Positions 1 through 7,833 of a stretch of DNA of 35,548 nt are shown here, piece after piece. The stretch lies in the NCBI GenBank assembly GCA_947382415.1, contig CANCYO010000029.1:1-35548 (forward strand), in the 5' to 3' direction. Position 1 is the first letter of the stretch. The number at the start of each line of letters is the position of its first letter. The DNA comes from an uncultured Lachnospiraceae bacterium (GTDB taxonomy: Bacteria; Bacillota; Clostridia; Lachnospirales; Lachnospiraceae). Position numbers and translations under genes: made by a program. The notes beneath the pieces are model-generated. The model saw only the letters and a list, made by a program, of their open reading frames with translations, did no database searches and was not told the DNA's origin.

Positions 1-60
1 CCGAACCTATAGAAAAGGTAAAGAATGGCTATGACAATACTAATAGTAGGAGGAATTTAC

Positions 61-948
61 ATGGACAGTAATGGCATGAATAATGGCATGAACAGCGAGT
101 TCAACAATGGTATGAATAATGGCGCCGGAAATGGCATGAACAATCAGTATGGAAACGGAGGCGCGCCGGCACAGCAGAAAGCGCCCAATATTTTTATGCA
201 GTTTGCCTATTCTTTTGTTCCGCCCAAGTACGGCAGTCTGACAAAGGTCAAGACCGGCAGCATGATCGGCTTTGTGACGCTCTTTATGCTGGTTATCACT
301 TTAATCTCTTTTGTAGCTCTGGGAATGCAGTACATAGCCGGCGGAGGAGTGGAAGAAGCGTTGGATGAGCTGCCGGATTTTGAGCTGTCAAACGGTTGTT
401 TTTACATTGATGAGGAGTTTCTGTATGATGAGGGAGATACATTTGTGTTCCTGACAGATTATGATGAAGTGTTTACCCGTGAGGATGTCAGAGATCTGAA
501 TGAAATAGGGTACAGAACGGTTCTGTTGGTAACCCGCGATAAACTGTGCATGTTGAATAACGGGGAGTATCAGGAGTATTATTTTGCTCAGATGGGAGAC
601 GATCTGGAACTGAATAAGGAGTGGATCGTAGATACGCTGATGCCTGTTATTTGGGTGTTCATGGCCATCGGTTTTGTGTTCTTCTTTGTGTTCAGGACGT
701 TGTGGTATTTTGCGTGTGCGGCAGTCTATTTGCTGATCGCATTGCTGATCTCTCTGGTATTCCAGAAGAAGGCATCGGCAGGGGATCTGTTCAGGACGGC
801 CGTATATGCCAAAGTGCCCATGTTTGTGGTGGCATTGGTGTTCACGGTGCTTCCTTTCGTGCATTTTTCCGTTCCTGGGGTACTCAGAACGGTCATCACG
901 ATCGTGATCATGGGATTTGGGGTATGGTGTCTGCCTAAGAAGAATTAA
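61..948 (+). CDS. DUF1189-like integral membrane protein
   Basis: The chosen start is the ATG at 61 because an AGGAGG site lies 6 bases upstream; an in-frame ATG at 25 has no such site. The 295-residue product begins with a low-complexity Asn/Gly/Met tract (about residues 1-37, with repeated NGMN units), then a membrane helix near residues 60-85, an acidic outside segment of about 100 residues, and four more hydrophobic helices to the C-terminus (PVIWVFMAIGFVFFF, AAVYLLIALLISLVF and two more). This layout, with soluble domain between helix 1 and a helical bundle, matches DUF1189-type proteins of Firmicutes, whose function is not known to me. It stands alone in front of the TatD gene. Family assignment is from memory of the layout and moderately sure; that it is a real membrane protein is clear. 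Confidence 0.75.
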   Translation: MDSNGMNNGMNSEFNNGMNNGAGNGMNNQYGNGGAPAQQKAPNIFMQFAYSFVPPKYGSLTKVKTGSMIGFVTLFMLVITLISFVALGMQYIAGGGVEEALDELPDFELSNGCFYIDEEFLYDEGDTFVFLTDYDEVFTREDVRDLNEIGYRTVLLVTRDKLCMLNNGEYQEYYFAQMGDDLELNKEWIVDTLMPVIWVFMAIGFVFFFVFRTLWYFACAAVYLLIALLISLVFQKKASAGDLFRTAVYAKVPMFVVALVFTVLPFVHFSVPGVLRTVITIVIMGFGVWCLPKKN

Positions 949-1027
949 CGCAGGAAGCCAATGTTTGTTTTTGATCCGGATGTCGGGGCTGTCGCATAGC
1001 GGCGGTCCCGTTTGCCTTATGTTGAAC

Positions 1028-1057
1028 TTGCGAATTTTCCTGAGAAGATGATATAAT
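1028..1057 (+). promoter_or_regulatory. Candidate sigma-A promoter for the TatD gene
   Basis: TTGCGA at 1028-1033 and TATAAT at 1052-1057, spacer 18, end 28 bases before the ATG at 1085. The -10 is perfect, the -35 is partial. Confidence 0.45.
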
Positions 1058-1084
1058 AAGCTCTGACAGAGAAAGGCGAAACCC

Positions 1085-1867
1085 ATGATACCGATTTTTG
1101 ATACACATGCCCATTATGACGACGAGGCGTTCGACGGGGACAGGGACGAGCTCCTGGCAAGACTTCCCCGGGAGGGGATTGCCCGGGTGGTCAATATAGG
1201 AGCCGGTCTGGACACATCCCGGAAAGCATTGGAGCTTGCAGAGCAGTATGATCATGTCTATTGTACTGTGGGAGTACATCCCAGTGAGACGGGCAGTTTA
1301 AGTGAGGAAGATTTTGAACAGTTAAGAAATCTCTGCGCCAGCCCCAAATGTGTAGCGGTGGGGGAGATTGGTCTGGATTATTATTGGGAGGAACCGGATC
1401 CGGCAGTTCAGAAAGAATGGTTTGTGCGACAGATGAATCTGGCCGGAGAACTGTCTCTTCCCATGGTAGTTCATTCCCGGGATGCGGCAAAGGATACCGT
1501 GGATTTGATGAAAGCCGCCGGAGCGGAGGAGATCGGAGGGGTGATTCACTGTTATTCCTATACGAAGGAGACGGCCCGGATATTCCTGGACATGGGGTTT
1601 TTCTTTGGGATTGGCGGAGTGCTTACCTTTAAAAATGCCAGAAAGCTGAAGGAGACGGTAGAGTATCTGCCTATGGACCGCATGGTGCTGGAGACGGATT
1701 GCCCTTATCTGGCGCCGGTTCCTTTTCGTGGTAAGCGCAACAGCTCACTGTATATTCCCTATGTGATCTCGGCCATAGCGGAAATCAAAGGGATCACGGA
1801 AGAAGAGGTGCGGGAATATACATGGAAAAACGCTCACCGGCTGTATGGTTTGCAGGAACACGGATGA
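1085..1867 (+). CDS. tatD: TatD family metal-dependent DNase
   Basis: A 260-residue TIM-barrel amidohydrolase-fold protein of normal length for the TatD/YcfH/YabD group. Metal-binding motifs appear in the expected order: DTHAHYD at the N-terminus, GEIGLDYYW near residue 93, HSRDA near residue 135, IHCYSY near residue 158, and ETDCPYLAP near residue 205. Family members are Mg2+-dependent 3'-5' exonucleases or deoxyribonucleases linked to DNA repair and nucleic acid turnover in the cytoplasm. In many Firmicutes the gene lies just upstream of rsmA or metG; here rsmA is in the same window but about 7 kb away, with envelope genes between. The ATG at 1085 sits behind a GAAAGG-like site. Confidence 0.95.
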   Translation: MIPIFDTHAHYDDEAFDGDRDELLARLPREGIARVVNIGAGLDTSRKALELAEQYDHVYCTVGVHPSETGSLSEEDFEQLRNLCASPKCVAVGEIGLDYYWEEPDPAVQKEWFVRQMNLAGELSLPMVVHSRDAAKDTVDLMKAAGAEEIGGVIHCYSYTKETARIFLDMGFFFGIGGVLTFKNARKLKETVEYLPMDRMVLETDCPYLAPVPFRGKRNSSLYIPYVISAIAEIKGITEEEVREYTWKNAHRLYGLQEHG

Positions 1868-1940
1868 GGCAAATACAATAAATATAATTGAGACAGTAAA
1901 ACAGGCATTACAGAAAGCATAAATAAAGGGAGGTAGAACA

Positions 1941-2264
1941 ATGTTTGTAAAAAACGAAGCATGCAAAGTAACACCCTGTGAGCCCGGCGTAACCAGAAGA
2001 GTGATGGCTTACTCGGATCAGTTAATGATGTGCGAGATTACGTTTGAGAAAGGTGCGGAGGGCAATCTGCACAAACATCCTCATGAGCAGATCACCTATA
2101 TTGCGGAGGGAAGTTTTCTTTTTACCATTGACGGCGAAAGTCAGGTGGTAAACAAAGGGGACAGCGTATTTATGCCCTCTGATTCCATGCACGGAGTGAA
2201 ATGTCTGGAGGCCGGAAAGCTGGTGGATGTGTTTAATCCCAAGAGAGAGGACTTTTTGAAATAG
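1941..2264 (+). CDS. Small single-domain cupin protein
   Basis: 107 residues, about one cupin barrel. Cupin motif 1 is HKHPHEQITYIAEG (two His, Glu-type metal ligands) near residues 42-55 and motif 2 is GDSVFMPSDSMHG near residues 73-85, so the metal site looks complete. The start at 1941 follows an excellent GGGAGGT site. Such short cupins bind sugars, act as isomerases or dioxygenases, or simply sense ligands; nothing here decides which. It is followed by the hairpin terminator at 2297 so it appears to be a single gene or the last gene after tatD. Family sure, substrate unknown. Confidence 0.9.
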   Translation: MFVKNEACKVTPCEPGVTRRVMAYSDQLMMCEITFEKGAEGNLHKHPHEQITYIAEGSFLFTIDGESQVVNKGDSVFMPSDSMHGVKCLEAGKLVDVFNPKREDFLK

Positions 2265-2296
2265 GGAGCTTTTTAATGCCGTCAAAACAGTAACAC

Positions 2297-2362
2297 GCTG
2301 TTTGTCGATATGAATTTATTGAATTTCGATAAATTTATATTGACAAACAGCTTTTTTGTTTT
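2297..2362 (+). terminator. Long hairpin terminator after the cupin gene
   Basis: Arms of 22 bases at 2297-2318 and 2330-2351 pair along their whole length (20 Watson-Crick pairs, 2 G-U pairs in RNA) around an 11-base loop, and a run of T (TTTTTTG then TTTTT) follows. The right arm also carries the -35 of the next promoter. Confidence 0.85.
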
Positions 2363-2368
2363 TATAAT
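2340..2368 (+). promoter_or_regulatory. Consensus sigma-A promoter inside the terminator
   Basis: TTGACA at 2340-2345, exactly 17 bases, TATAAT at 2363-2368. Both hexamers are perfect. Transcription would start near 2375 and give about 40 bases of leader before the ATG at 2415. The -35 lies in the right arm of the terminator hairpin and the T-run is part of the spacer. Confidence 0.8.
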
Positions 2369-2414
2369 GGGTTGCAGAAACGGAAAAAACAGGAAAGCAT
2401 GGGGAGGGAGTTCC

Positions 2415-2909
2415 ATGGACGTCAGAGAAAAACCGCGGAATGAGGAGCAGCAGATCATCAGAAAAAAGCAATTGCTGGCAAAGGGAGTCAAATATCTGTT
2501 GGACATCATGTTTGGAATCGGCATTCTGGTGACGGTGAGCCTGCCCTTTTCGATCAAATGGATCGGGCAGTATTATGAACCGGTTATTGAAAATTATCAG
2601 GAGTCTGTGATCATCTATTTTGTGTTGGGTGTGGCGGCGCTGGTACTTATCCGGGAGCTGCGCAGGATCTTTCGCACAGTGTTGAATCAGGATTGTTTTG
2701 TCATGGAAAATGTAATCAGCCTCAGAAAGATGGGAAATTGGAGCTTCTTTATCGCGGGCATGTCGGTGGTGCGCAGTATTGTGTATCTGACGGTAGCCAT
2801 GCTGGTGGTGATACTGGTATTTATCATTGCGGGTCTGTTTTCCAAAGTGCTGGCCATGGTGTTTGAAGAGGCTGTGCGCTGCAAGGAAGAAAATGATCTG
2901 ACCATATAG
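2415..2909 (+). CDS. DUF2975-like membrane protein
   Basis: The start at 2415 (MDVREKPRNEEQ) is preferred because it follows GGGGAGGGAG; the open frame further upstream runs through the terminator and promoter. The 164-residue product has four hydrophobic helices (YLLDIMFGIGILVTVSLPF, SVIIYFVLGVAALVLI, FFIAGMSVVRSIVYLTVAML, and the adjoining LVFIIAGLFSKVLAMVF), and the motif NQDCFVMENVISLRKMG between helices 2 and 3, all typical of DUF2975. The gene is followed by a small Cro/C1-type regulator 25 bases downstream, a pairing commonly seen for this family. Biochemical function is not known; membrane sensing or regulation of the HTH partner is a guess from the pairing. Confidence 0.85.
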   Translation: MDVREKPRNEEQQIIRKKQLLAKGVKYLLDIMFGIGILVTVSLPFSIKWIGQYYEPVIENYQESVIIYFVLGVAALVLIRELRRIFRTVLNQDCFVMENVISLRKMGNWSFFIAGMSVVRSIVYLTVAMLVVILVFIIAGLFSKVLAMVFEEAVRCKEENDLTI

Positions 2910-2934
2910 AACATGGGAAAAGGCGGTTGATAAG

Positions 2935-3150
2935 ATGGCGATAATAGTGAACCTGGATGTGATGATGGCGAAGCGTAAAAAGGGCCTTACGGAGCTGGCG
3001 GGTGAGGTGGATATTACGCTGGCCAATCTGTCCATCCTGAAAAATAACAAGGCGAAAGCCGTGCGTTTTTCCACATTGGAGTCCATATGCAGAGCATTGG
3101 ACTGTCAGCCCGGGGACATTCTGGAATATGTGCCCGATGAGGAAGCGTGA
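2935..3150 (+). CDS. Small Cro/C1-type HTH regulator (YozG-like)
   Basis: 71 residues, essentially one helix-turn-helix domain: MMAKRKKGLTELAGEVDITLANLSILKNNKAKAV with the recognition-helix region ITLANLSILKN, then FSTLESICRALDCQPGDILEY, the usual end of this compact family. It would bind DNA in the cytoplasm, probably as a dimer. It lies between a DUF2975 protein and a DUF4153/DUF4173-like membrane protein in one co-directional run with gaps of 25 and 13 bases, so autoregulation of this three-gene unit from the promoter at 2340 is likely; the long dyad there is the obvious candidate operator. The ATG at 2935 has a weak GCGG-type site in front. Confidence 0.9.
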   Translation: MAIIVNLDVMMAKRKKGLTELAGEVDITLANLSILKNNKAKAVRFSTLESICRALDCQPGDILEYVPDEEA

Positions 3151-3163
3151 GAAGGAGGTTTGT

Positions 3164-4846
3164 ATGGATAATCAGGAAATCATCAGGAGAGAACCACAGA
3201 CGCAGAATGTTGTGATAGCGCCCGTTCCCCCGAAAGGAGGATACCCCTCGTCCCCCAAAAAGGAGGATACCCCCGAGACAAAACGCATGAAGGAAGGTTT
3301 TGCGTTCTTTGGGCCGGTAACCTTCTGTTATGCGTTGTTTTATACATTTTGTATGTTTAAGAACGGTTCCGGCATCACCTTCCCTTTTTTCATAGCCGCC
3401 AGCCTCTTGTATTTGTGCTTCTCTTTATCAAAACTGGGACTTACCTTGAAAAAAGGAAGCGCCTTCTATATGGTGAGCATGATGCTGTTGGCGGTTTCCA
3501 CTTTCTGCACAGACGACGGGCGGCTGATCGCCTTTAACAAAACGGGAATTTTTCTGTTGATGATGAGTCTGCTGCTGCATCAGTTTTATGACACTGCAAA
3601 ATGGAAGTTGGGGAAATATTTCAGCAATATATTTCTCATGGTGTTTGCCTGTCTGGGGGAGATCGGCAGGCCTTTTACGGATGCGGTCCGCTATTTCAGG
3701 CATCAGGGTGGCAAAAAGAATAAAAACCTGTGGCTGGTGTTTCTGGGCATTGTGATCGCGCTGCCGCTGCTGCTTGTCGTGACAGCTTTGCTTGCCAGTG
3801 CGGATGCCGTGTTCCGGCAGATGGCGGAAAGCGTATTGAAGGGTTTTCGCATCGGCAATCTGTTTAATGTCTTTTTCCGCATTACTTTTCTCTTTTTTGC
3901 TTCTTATCTGTTGACGGCATTTTTGTGTAAACGCACACTCAGCAGTGCGGTAAAGGATCACAGGAAGGGAGAGCCGGTGTTAGCCATCACCATTAACGGT
4001 ATGCTCACCGTGATCTATCTTCTGTTTTCCGGTATCCAGATCGTCTATCTGTTTCTGGGTAAGATGCAGCTTCCGCAGGGCTATACCTATGCGGCGTATG
4101 CCCGGGAAGGCTTCTTTCAATTGCTGGCGGTAGGAATTTTGAACCTGATCATAGTGTTGATAAGCTTGGGATTTTTCCGGGAAAGCAGAATTCTGAAAGG
4201 AATTCTGACAGTAATGTCGCTGTGTACGTTTGTGATGATCGCCTCCAGTGCGCTGCGCATGATCATTTATATCCGTTTTTATTATCTGACGTTCCTGCGG
4301 ATACTGGTGTTGTGGGGGCTGTTGCTGCTGTTTGCGCTGTTTGCGGGCATTATCATCAGCATCTACCGGGAGAGTTTTCCGCTGTTTCGCTACAGCACGG
4401 CGGTGGTGACGGTATTGTATCTGCTGCTTTCCTTCGCCCATCCCGATTATATTATTGCCGCGGTAAATGTGTCCAATGCCCCCGAAAGTGTGCGGACACA
4501 GGAGGATGATATGTGGGAGCTCGGGGACAGTTTCTTTTTGAGCGATGAACCCTACCATGATTACAACTATCTGGCCGGGCTGAGCGCGGATGCGGCTCCG
4601 GTGCTGATTCCCTATCTGGCAGAGCAGGGGTATGATCTGAATTCTTTCTATACGGAGGACGCTCTGACAGATCGAAGACTGGATAAGCAGAGAGATGTTC
4701 ACAAATGGCAGGTAGAGGGATTTGGGTATTATTATCTGCGCAGATTACAGAGATCCACGAAAGGTTTCGGCATCCGCACTTATAATATTTCCAGACACAT
4801 GGCGCTGAAACAGATTGCGGTGTACAGCGCTCAGTCTGCAAAATAA
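3164..4846 (+). CDS. DUF4153/DUF4173-like polytopic membrane protein
   Basis: The start at 3164 (MDNQEIIRREPQ) follows GAAGGAGGTTTGT, the best site in the neighbourhood. The product has 560 residues: a Pro/Lys-rich cytoplasmic N-terminal tail (1-45), about 10-12 hydrophobic helices (for example LGIVIALPLLLVVTALLASA and ILVLWGLLLLFALFAGI), and a soluble C-terminal part with YLAGLSADAAPVLIPYL near residue 475, a segment characteristic of this DUF family. Function is unknown. The tail is encoded by an imperfect tandem repeat (3226-3275). The 3' end overlaps the convergent HAD gene by 16 bases. Position after the HTH gene suggests co-transcription with the DUF2975/HTH pair. Confidence 0.8.
   Translation: MDNQEIIRREPQTQNVVIAPVPPKGGYPSSPKKEDTPETKRMKEGFAFFGPVTFCYALFYTFCMFKNGSGITFPFFIAASLLYLCFSLSKLGLTLKKGSAFYMVSMMLLAVSTFCTDDGRLIAFNKTGIFLLMMSLLLHQFYDTAKWKLGKYFSNIFLMVFACLGEIGRPFTDAVRYFRHQGGKKNKNLWLVFLGIVIALPLLLVVTALLASADAVFRQMAESVLKGFRIGNLFNVFFRITFLFFASYLLTAFLCKRTLSSAVKDHRKGEPVLAITINGMLTVIYLLFSGIQIVYLFLGKMQLPQGYTYAAYAREGFFQLLAVGILNLIIVLISLGFFRESRILKGILTVMSLCTFVMIASSALRMIIYIRFYYLTFLRILVLWGLLLLFALFAGIIISIYRESFPLFRYSTAVVTVLYLLLSFAHPDYIIAAVNVSNAPESVRTQEDDMWELGDSFFLSDEPYHDYNYLAGLSADAAPVLIPYLAEQGYDLNSFYTEDALTDRRLDKQRDVHKWQVEGFGYYYLRRLQRSTKGFGIRTYNISRHMALKQIAVYSAQSAK
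3226..3275 (+). repeat. Imperfect tandem duplication read in two frames
   Basis: Copy 1 (3226-3250) and copy 2 (3251-3275) share TCCCCC, an A/G run, GGAGGATACCCC. Copy 2 has one extra base before GGAGG, so copy 1 is translated as PPKGGYP and copy 2 as SPKKEDTP. The gene frame is kept after the second copy. Confidence 0.75.
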
Positions 4847-5475
4847 TCCCGCACTGCTTCCAGATCCGCGAAGATTTTGTGACAGATTTCTTCTATTTCC
4901 GCATCCGGCGCCACCAGATCAGGCACCATGATGGGCTTCATTCCGGCCCGGAAAGCCGCACGGATGCCATTGGGAGAATCTTCGATGGCATAGCACTCGG
5001 AGGGCTGCCTGCCCAGTCTGTCACAGGCCATGAGGTAAATGTCGGGCTCCGGTTTGGAATGCTCCACCATATCTCCCGTGACGATCACAGAGAAAAAATC
5101 CGACAGCCCCGCCCGTTTCAGATGCGCAGTCACAGACTCATAACCGGAGGAGGAAGCCAGTCCGACGGCCCAGTTCTCCTGTTTGAGATAATTAAGAATT
5201 TCAGGGACTCCCTTTTTCACAGGGAGTCCGTTTTGCTCCACCAACCGGTGAAATTCAGCGGAGGCCTCCCTGCGGAATCTCTCATACGGAAAGTCGGCGC
5301 CATAATGTTCCAGCACCAGCGCTCTGGTATCTGTGCCGTTTCGGCCGATGCATCTTGGGAAAAATTCAGCCATATCCCGGATGCCCTGCCGTCCGGATAC
5401 TGCAAGCCAACTCTCCAGACACAATCTTTCGGTGTCAAACAGGACACCGTCCATATCAAAAATCACTGAATTCAT
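4831..5475 (-). CDS. HAD-superfamily phosphatase, beta-phosphoglucomutase-like
   Basis: 214 residues with all four HAD motifs: DMDGVLFDTE at residues 7-16 (nucleophile Asp and acid/base Asp), SSSG near residue 112 (motif II), SKPEPDIY near residue 139 (motif III Lys), and IEDSPNGI near residue 162 (motif IV). The helical cap between motifs I and II places it in the PgmB/GpH-like subclass I, whose members act on sugar phosphates or similar small phosphate esters in the cytoplasm. It is the only gene on the - strand in the first 19 kb and converges on the DUF4153-like gene with a 16-base overlap. The exact substrate cannot be read from sequence; phosphatase or beta-phosphoglucomutase are both possible. 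Confidence 0.92.
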   Translation of the reverse strand: MNSVIFDMDGVLFDTERLCLESWLAVSGRQGIRDMAEFFPRCIGRNGTDTRALVLEHYGADFPYERFRREASAEFHRLVEQNGLPVKKGVPEILNYLKQENWAVGLASSSGYESVTAHLKRAGLSDFFSVIVTGDMVEHSKPEPDIYLMACDRLGRQPSECYAIEDSPNGIRAAFRAGMKPIMVPDLVAPDAEIEEICHKIFADLEAVRDYFAD

Positions 5476-5719
5476 ATCAATACCTTTTCCTTCTGTCGCT
5501 GGTATTATTGTATCATAATCCGATGCATCCGCAATAGCTGCAATAGAATACCTGCAATAAAATATTTGCCGGAATACTTCATAAAAACCATGGACAATAC
5601 ATATGGTAAATGTTACTATATTTGGTAACTCATGTATGAAACGTCAGGTTTTGTGCAGAATAGTTAAAGAAATAGTTACGCTGTAAGTAACAAACAGGAA
5701 AGGTTATAAGGAGGAAATT

Positions 5720-6370
5720 ATGAAAAAGTGGATGCTTTATCTGTGTGTGGGTGTATTGTCGATGGGAATGGCCGCGTGTGGTAATAAAAAGAATAATGAT
5801 GCCGATACTTCCACCGGTTCCAGTCAGCAGGAGACTTCGTCCATACAGGACAGTACAGAGTCCGATACCGCAACGGGCGGGGAGAACGACAATGTTCCGG
5901 GCGATATGGAGAGCGGGTGGAGTGAGGAGATGAACGCGCTGAGAGAGGCTGTAGTGACGGAGCTGGGTGAGGATTATTGGCCGGATATGCAGATTCCTGC
6001 GGAAATGCTTGAGATGAATTATGGCCTGACTTCAGATATGTATGTGGATTACATGGGAGAGTCGCCCATGATCAGCGCTAATGTGGACACCCTTTTGATC
6101 GTAAAGCCGGCGGAGGGTCAGGCGGATGCGGTGGAAGAGGCTTTGCAGAACTATCGCACGAATCAGATTGAAAACAGCATGCAATATCCCATGAATGTAC
6201 CCAAGGTGCAGGGCAGTATTGTGGAGCGCGTAGATGATTATGTCTGCTTTGTGCTTCTGGGAGCGGATGTGCAGGCCGCCATGGAGCAGGGCGACGAAGC
6301 GGCCGTGGCGTACAGCCAGAAACAGAATCAGAGGGCCATCGATGCCATAAAAGCGGCTTTAAATCAGTAG
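5720..6370 (+). CDS. DUF4358-like secreted lipoprotein
   Basis: 216 residues. A type II signal peptide is clear: MKKW, hydrophobic core, then lipobox MAAC with Cys at about residue 20, followed by a Ser/Thr/Asp/Asn-rich linker (about 21-70). The folded part (about 75-216) contains YWPDMQIPAEMLEMNYGL, a segment typical of DUF4358, and ends in YSQKQNQRAIDAIKAAL. It should be anchored on the outer face of the membrane. The ATG follows AAGGAGGAAATT, a very strong site. MBOAT and DHHW acylation genes follow at once (22-base gap), so a role with surface-polymer acylation is inferred from position, not from the family. Confidence 0.85.
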   Translation: MKKWMLYLCVGVLSMGMAACGNKKNNDADTSTGSSQQETSSIQDSTESDTATGGENDNVPGDMESGWSEEMNALREAVVTELGEDYWPDMQIPAEMLEMNYGLTSDMYVDYMGESPMISANVDTLLIVKPAEGQADAVEEALQNYRTNQIENSMQYPMNVPKVQGSIVERVDDYVCFVLLGADVQAAMEQGDEAAVAYSQKQNQRAIDAIKAALNQ

Positions 6371-6392
6371 GACTGGTCTCCGGAGGAGAAGT

Positions 6393-7808
6393 ATGGTATT
6401 TAGCAGTATTTTATTTCTGTTTAGATTTCTGCCTATTTTTCTGATCTGTTATTTTCTGGCTCCGGGCAGATTAAAGAACCTTGTGCTGTTTCTGGGGAGC
6501 TTGATCTTTTATGCCTGGGGGGAACCCGTATATGTGGTTTTGATGCTGTTTTCCACAGTGTCGGACTATGTCCACGGAAGGCTGATCGGTACGAGAAGGG
6601 GGACACGGGCGGCGAGATGGCTGCTGGTGTCCTCTCTTGTCATCAATCTTTTGCTGCTTGGATTTTTCAAATATGCGGATTTTCTGATACGGTCGGTGAA
6701 TCTGGCGGCGGGAACGGCTTTTCCGACACTGAATCTTGGACTGCCCATCGGCATCTCTTTTTACACTTTTCAGACCATGTCCTACACCATAGATGTGTAC
6801 CGGGGGGAGGCAAAGGTCCAGAAAAATCTGTTGGATTTCGGAGTGTTTGTGACCATGTTTCCGCAGCTTATCGCCGGGCCTATCGTGAAATACCGGGAGG
6901 TGGAGGAGCGGCTGCATGACCGCAGGCCGGATATTTTGTCCATCAGTTACGGTACAAAGCGTTTTGTGACGGGAATGGCCAAGAAGGTGCTTCTGGCAAA
7001 CAATATCGGTCTGTTGTGGAGCGTCATAAAAGAGCTGGATTATGGGGAGATGAGCGTCCTCACCGCATGGATTGGAATCGGGGCGTTTGCGCTGCAGATT
7101 TATTTTGATTTTTCAGGGTATTCCGACATGGCTATCGGGCTCGGGGCAGTTATGGGCTTTGTGTTTCCTGAGAATTTTAATTATCCCTATATCTCCAAAT
7201 CTGTCACAGAGTTCTGGCGCAGATGGCATATTTCCCTGAGCAGTTGGTTTCGGGAGTATGTCTATATTCCGCTGGGGGGCAATCGAAAGGGTATGCCCAG
7301 GCAGATGGCCAATATCTTTATCGTATGGATGCTCACGGGTATCTGGCATGGCGCGGGATGGAATTTTGTGCTGTGGGGGTTGTGGTTTGCCTTTTTCCTG
7401 ATTCTGGAAAAGCTTTTTTTGGGCAGGCTGTTATCGGAGCTTCCCAAATGTTTCGGACATCTGTACTGTCTGGCCGTGGTCCTCATAAGCTGGGTGGTTT
7501 TTGAGTTGGAGACGACAGGAGCCATCGGGAGTTATCTGGGCGCCATGTTCGGCGTGGGCGGACATCCGCTCTGGGACCGGCAGGCTCTGTATCTGGGCAG
7601 AGAAAATCTGGTGCTGCTGATCATCGGGATCTTTTCGTCCACTCCGCTTTTGGCAAAGTTTATAAAAAGGCTGCGCAGAAGCGGGGAGGGATATGTCATG
7701 GCGTTCTATGATGTCTTGGAAAAGGTAATTCCTGCGGCGCTGCTTTTGTTGTCTATTGCCTATGTGGTGGATGCCTCCTACAATCCGTTTTTGTATTTTC
7801 GTTTTTGA
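6393..7808 (+). CDS. MBOAT-family O-acyltransferase (AlgI/DltB-like)
   Basis: 471 residues with about 10 membrane helices. Family signature segments are present: SFYTFQTMSYTIDVYRGE near residues 122-140, FPQLIAGPIVKY near 155, FWRRWHISLSSWFREYVYIP near 275 with LGGNRKG after it, and the putative catalytic His in LTGIWHGAGWNFVLWG near 310-325. AlgI-type MBOAT proteins move an acyl group, usually acetyl, across the membrane for transfer to surface polysaccharide. The ATG at 6393 follows CGGAGGAG. The DHHW gene starts 25 bases after, and such MBOAT/DHHW pairs are the standard arrangement. The polymer modified is not shown by the window. Confidence 0.95.
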   Translation: MVFSSILFLFRFLPIFLICYFLAPGRLKNLVLFLGSLIFYAWGEPVYVVLMLFSTVSDYVHGRLIGTRRGTRAARWLLVSSLVINLLLLGFFKYADFLIRSVNLAAGTAFPTLNLGLPIGISFYTFQTMSYTIDVYRGEAKVQKNLLDFGVFVTMFPQLIAGPIVKYREVEERLHDRRPDILSISYGTKRFVTGMAKKVLLANNIGLLWSVIKELDYGEMSVLTAWIGIGAFALQIYFDFSGYSDMAIGLGAVMGFVFPENFNYPYISKSVTEFWRRWHISLSSWFREYVYIPLGGNRKGMPRQMANIFIVWMLTGIWHGAGWNFVLWGLWFAFFLILEKLFLGRLLSELPKCFGHLYCLAVVLISWVVFELETTGAIGSYLGAMFGVGGHPLWDRQALYLGRENLVLLIIGIFSSTPLLAKFIKRLRRSGEGYVMAFYDVLEKVIPAALLLLSIAYVVDASYNPFLYFRF

Positions 7809-7833
7809 TCCAGGAAGAGAGAAATGAAGAGAT

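Noticed and set aside
388..1086. Open frame of 232 codons on the - strand
   Set aside because: Antisense to a membrane protein gene, His/Gln/Arg-rich without a recognisable domain.
2316..3086. Open frame of 256 codons on the - strand
   Set aside because: Antisense to the DUF2975-like and HTH genes, which have strong family matches; no start signals.
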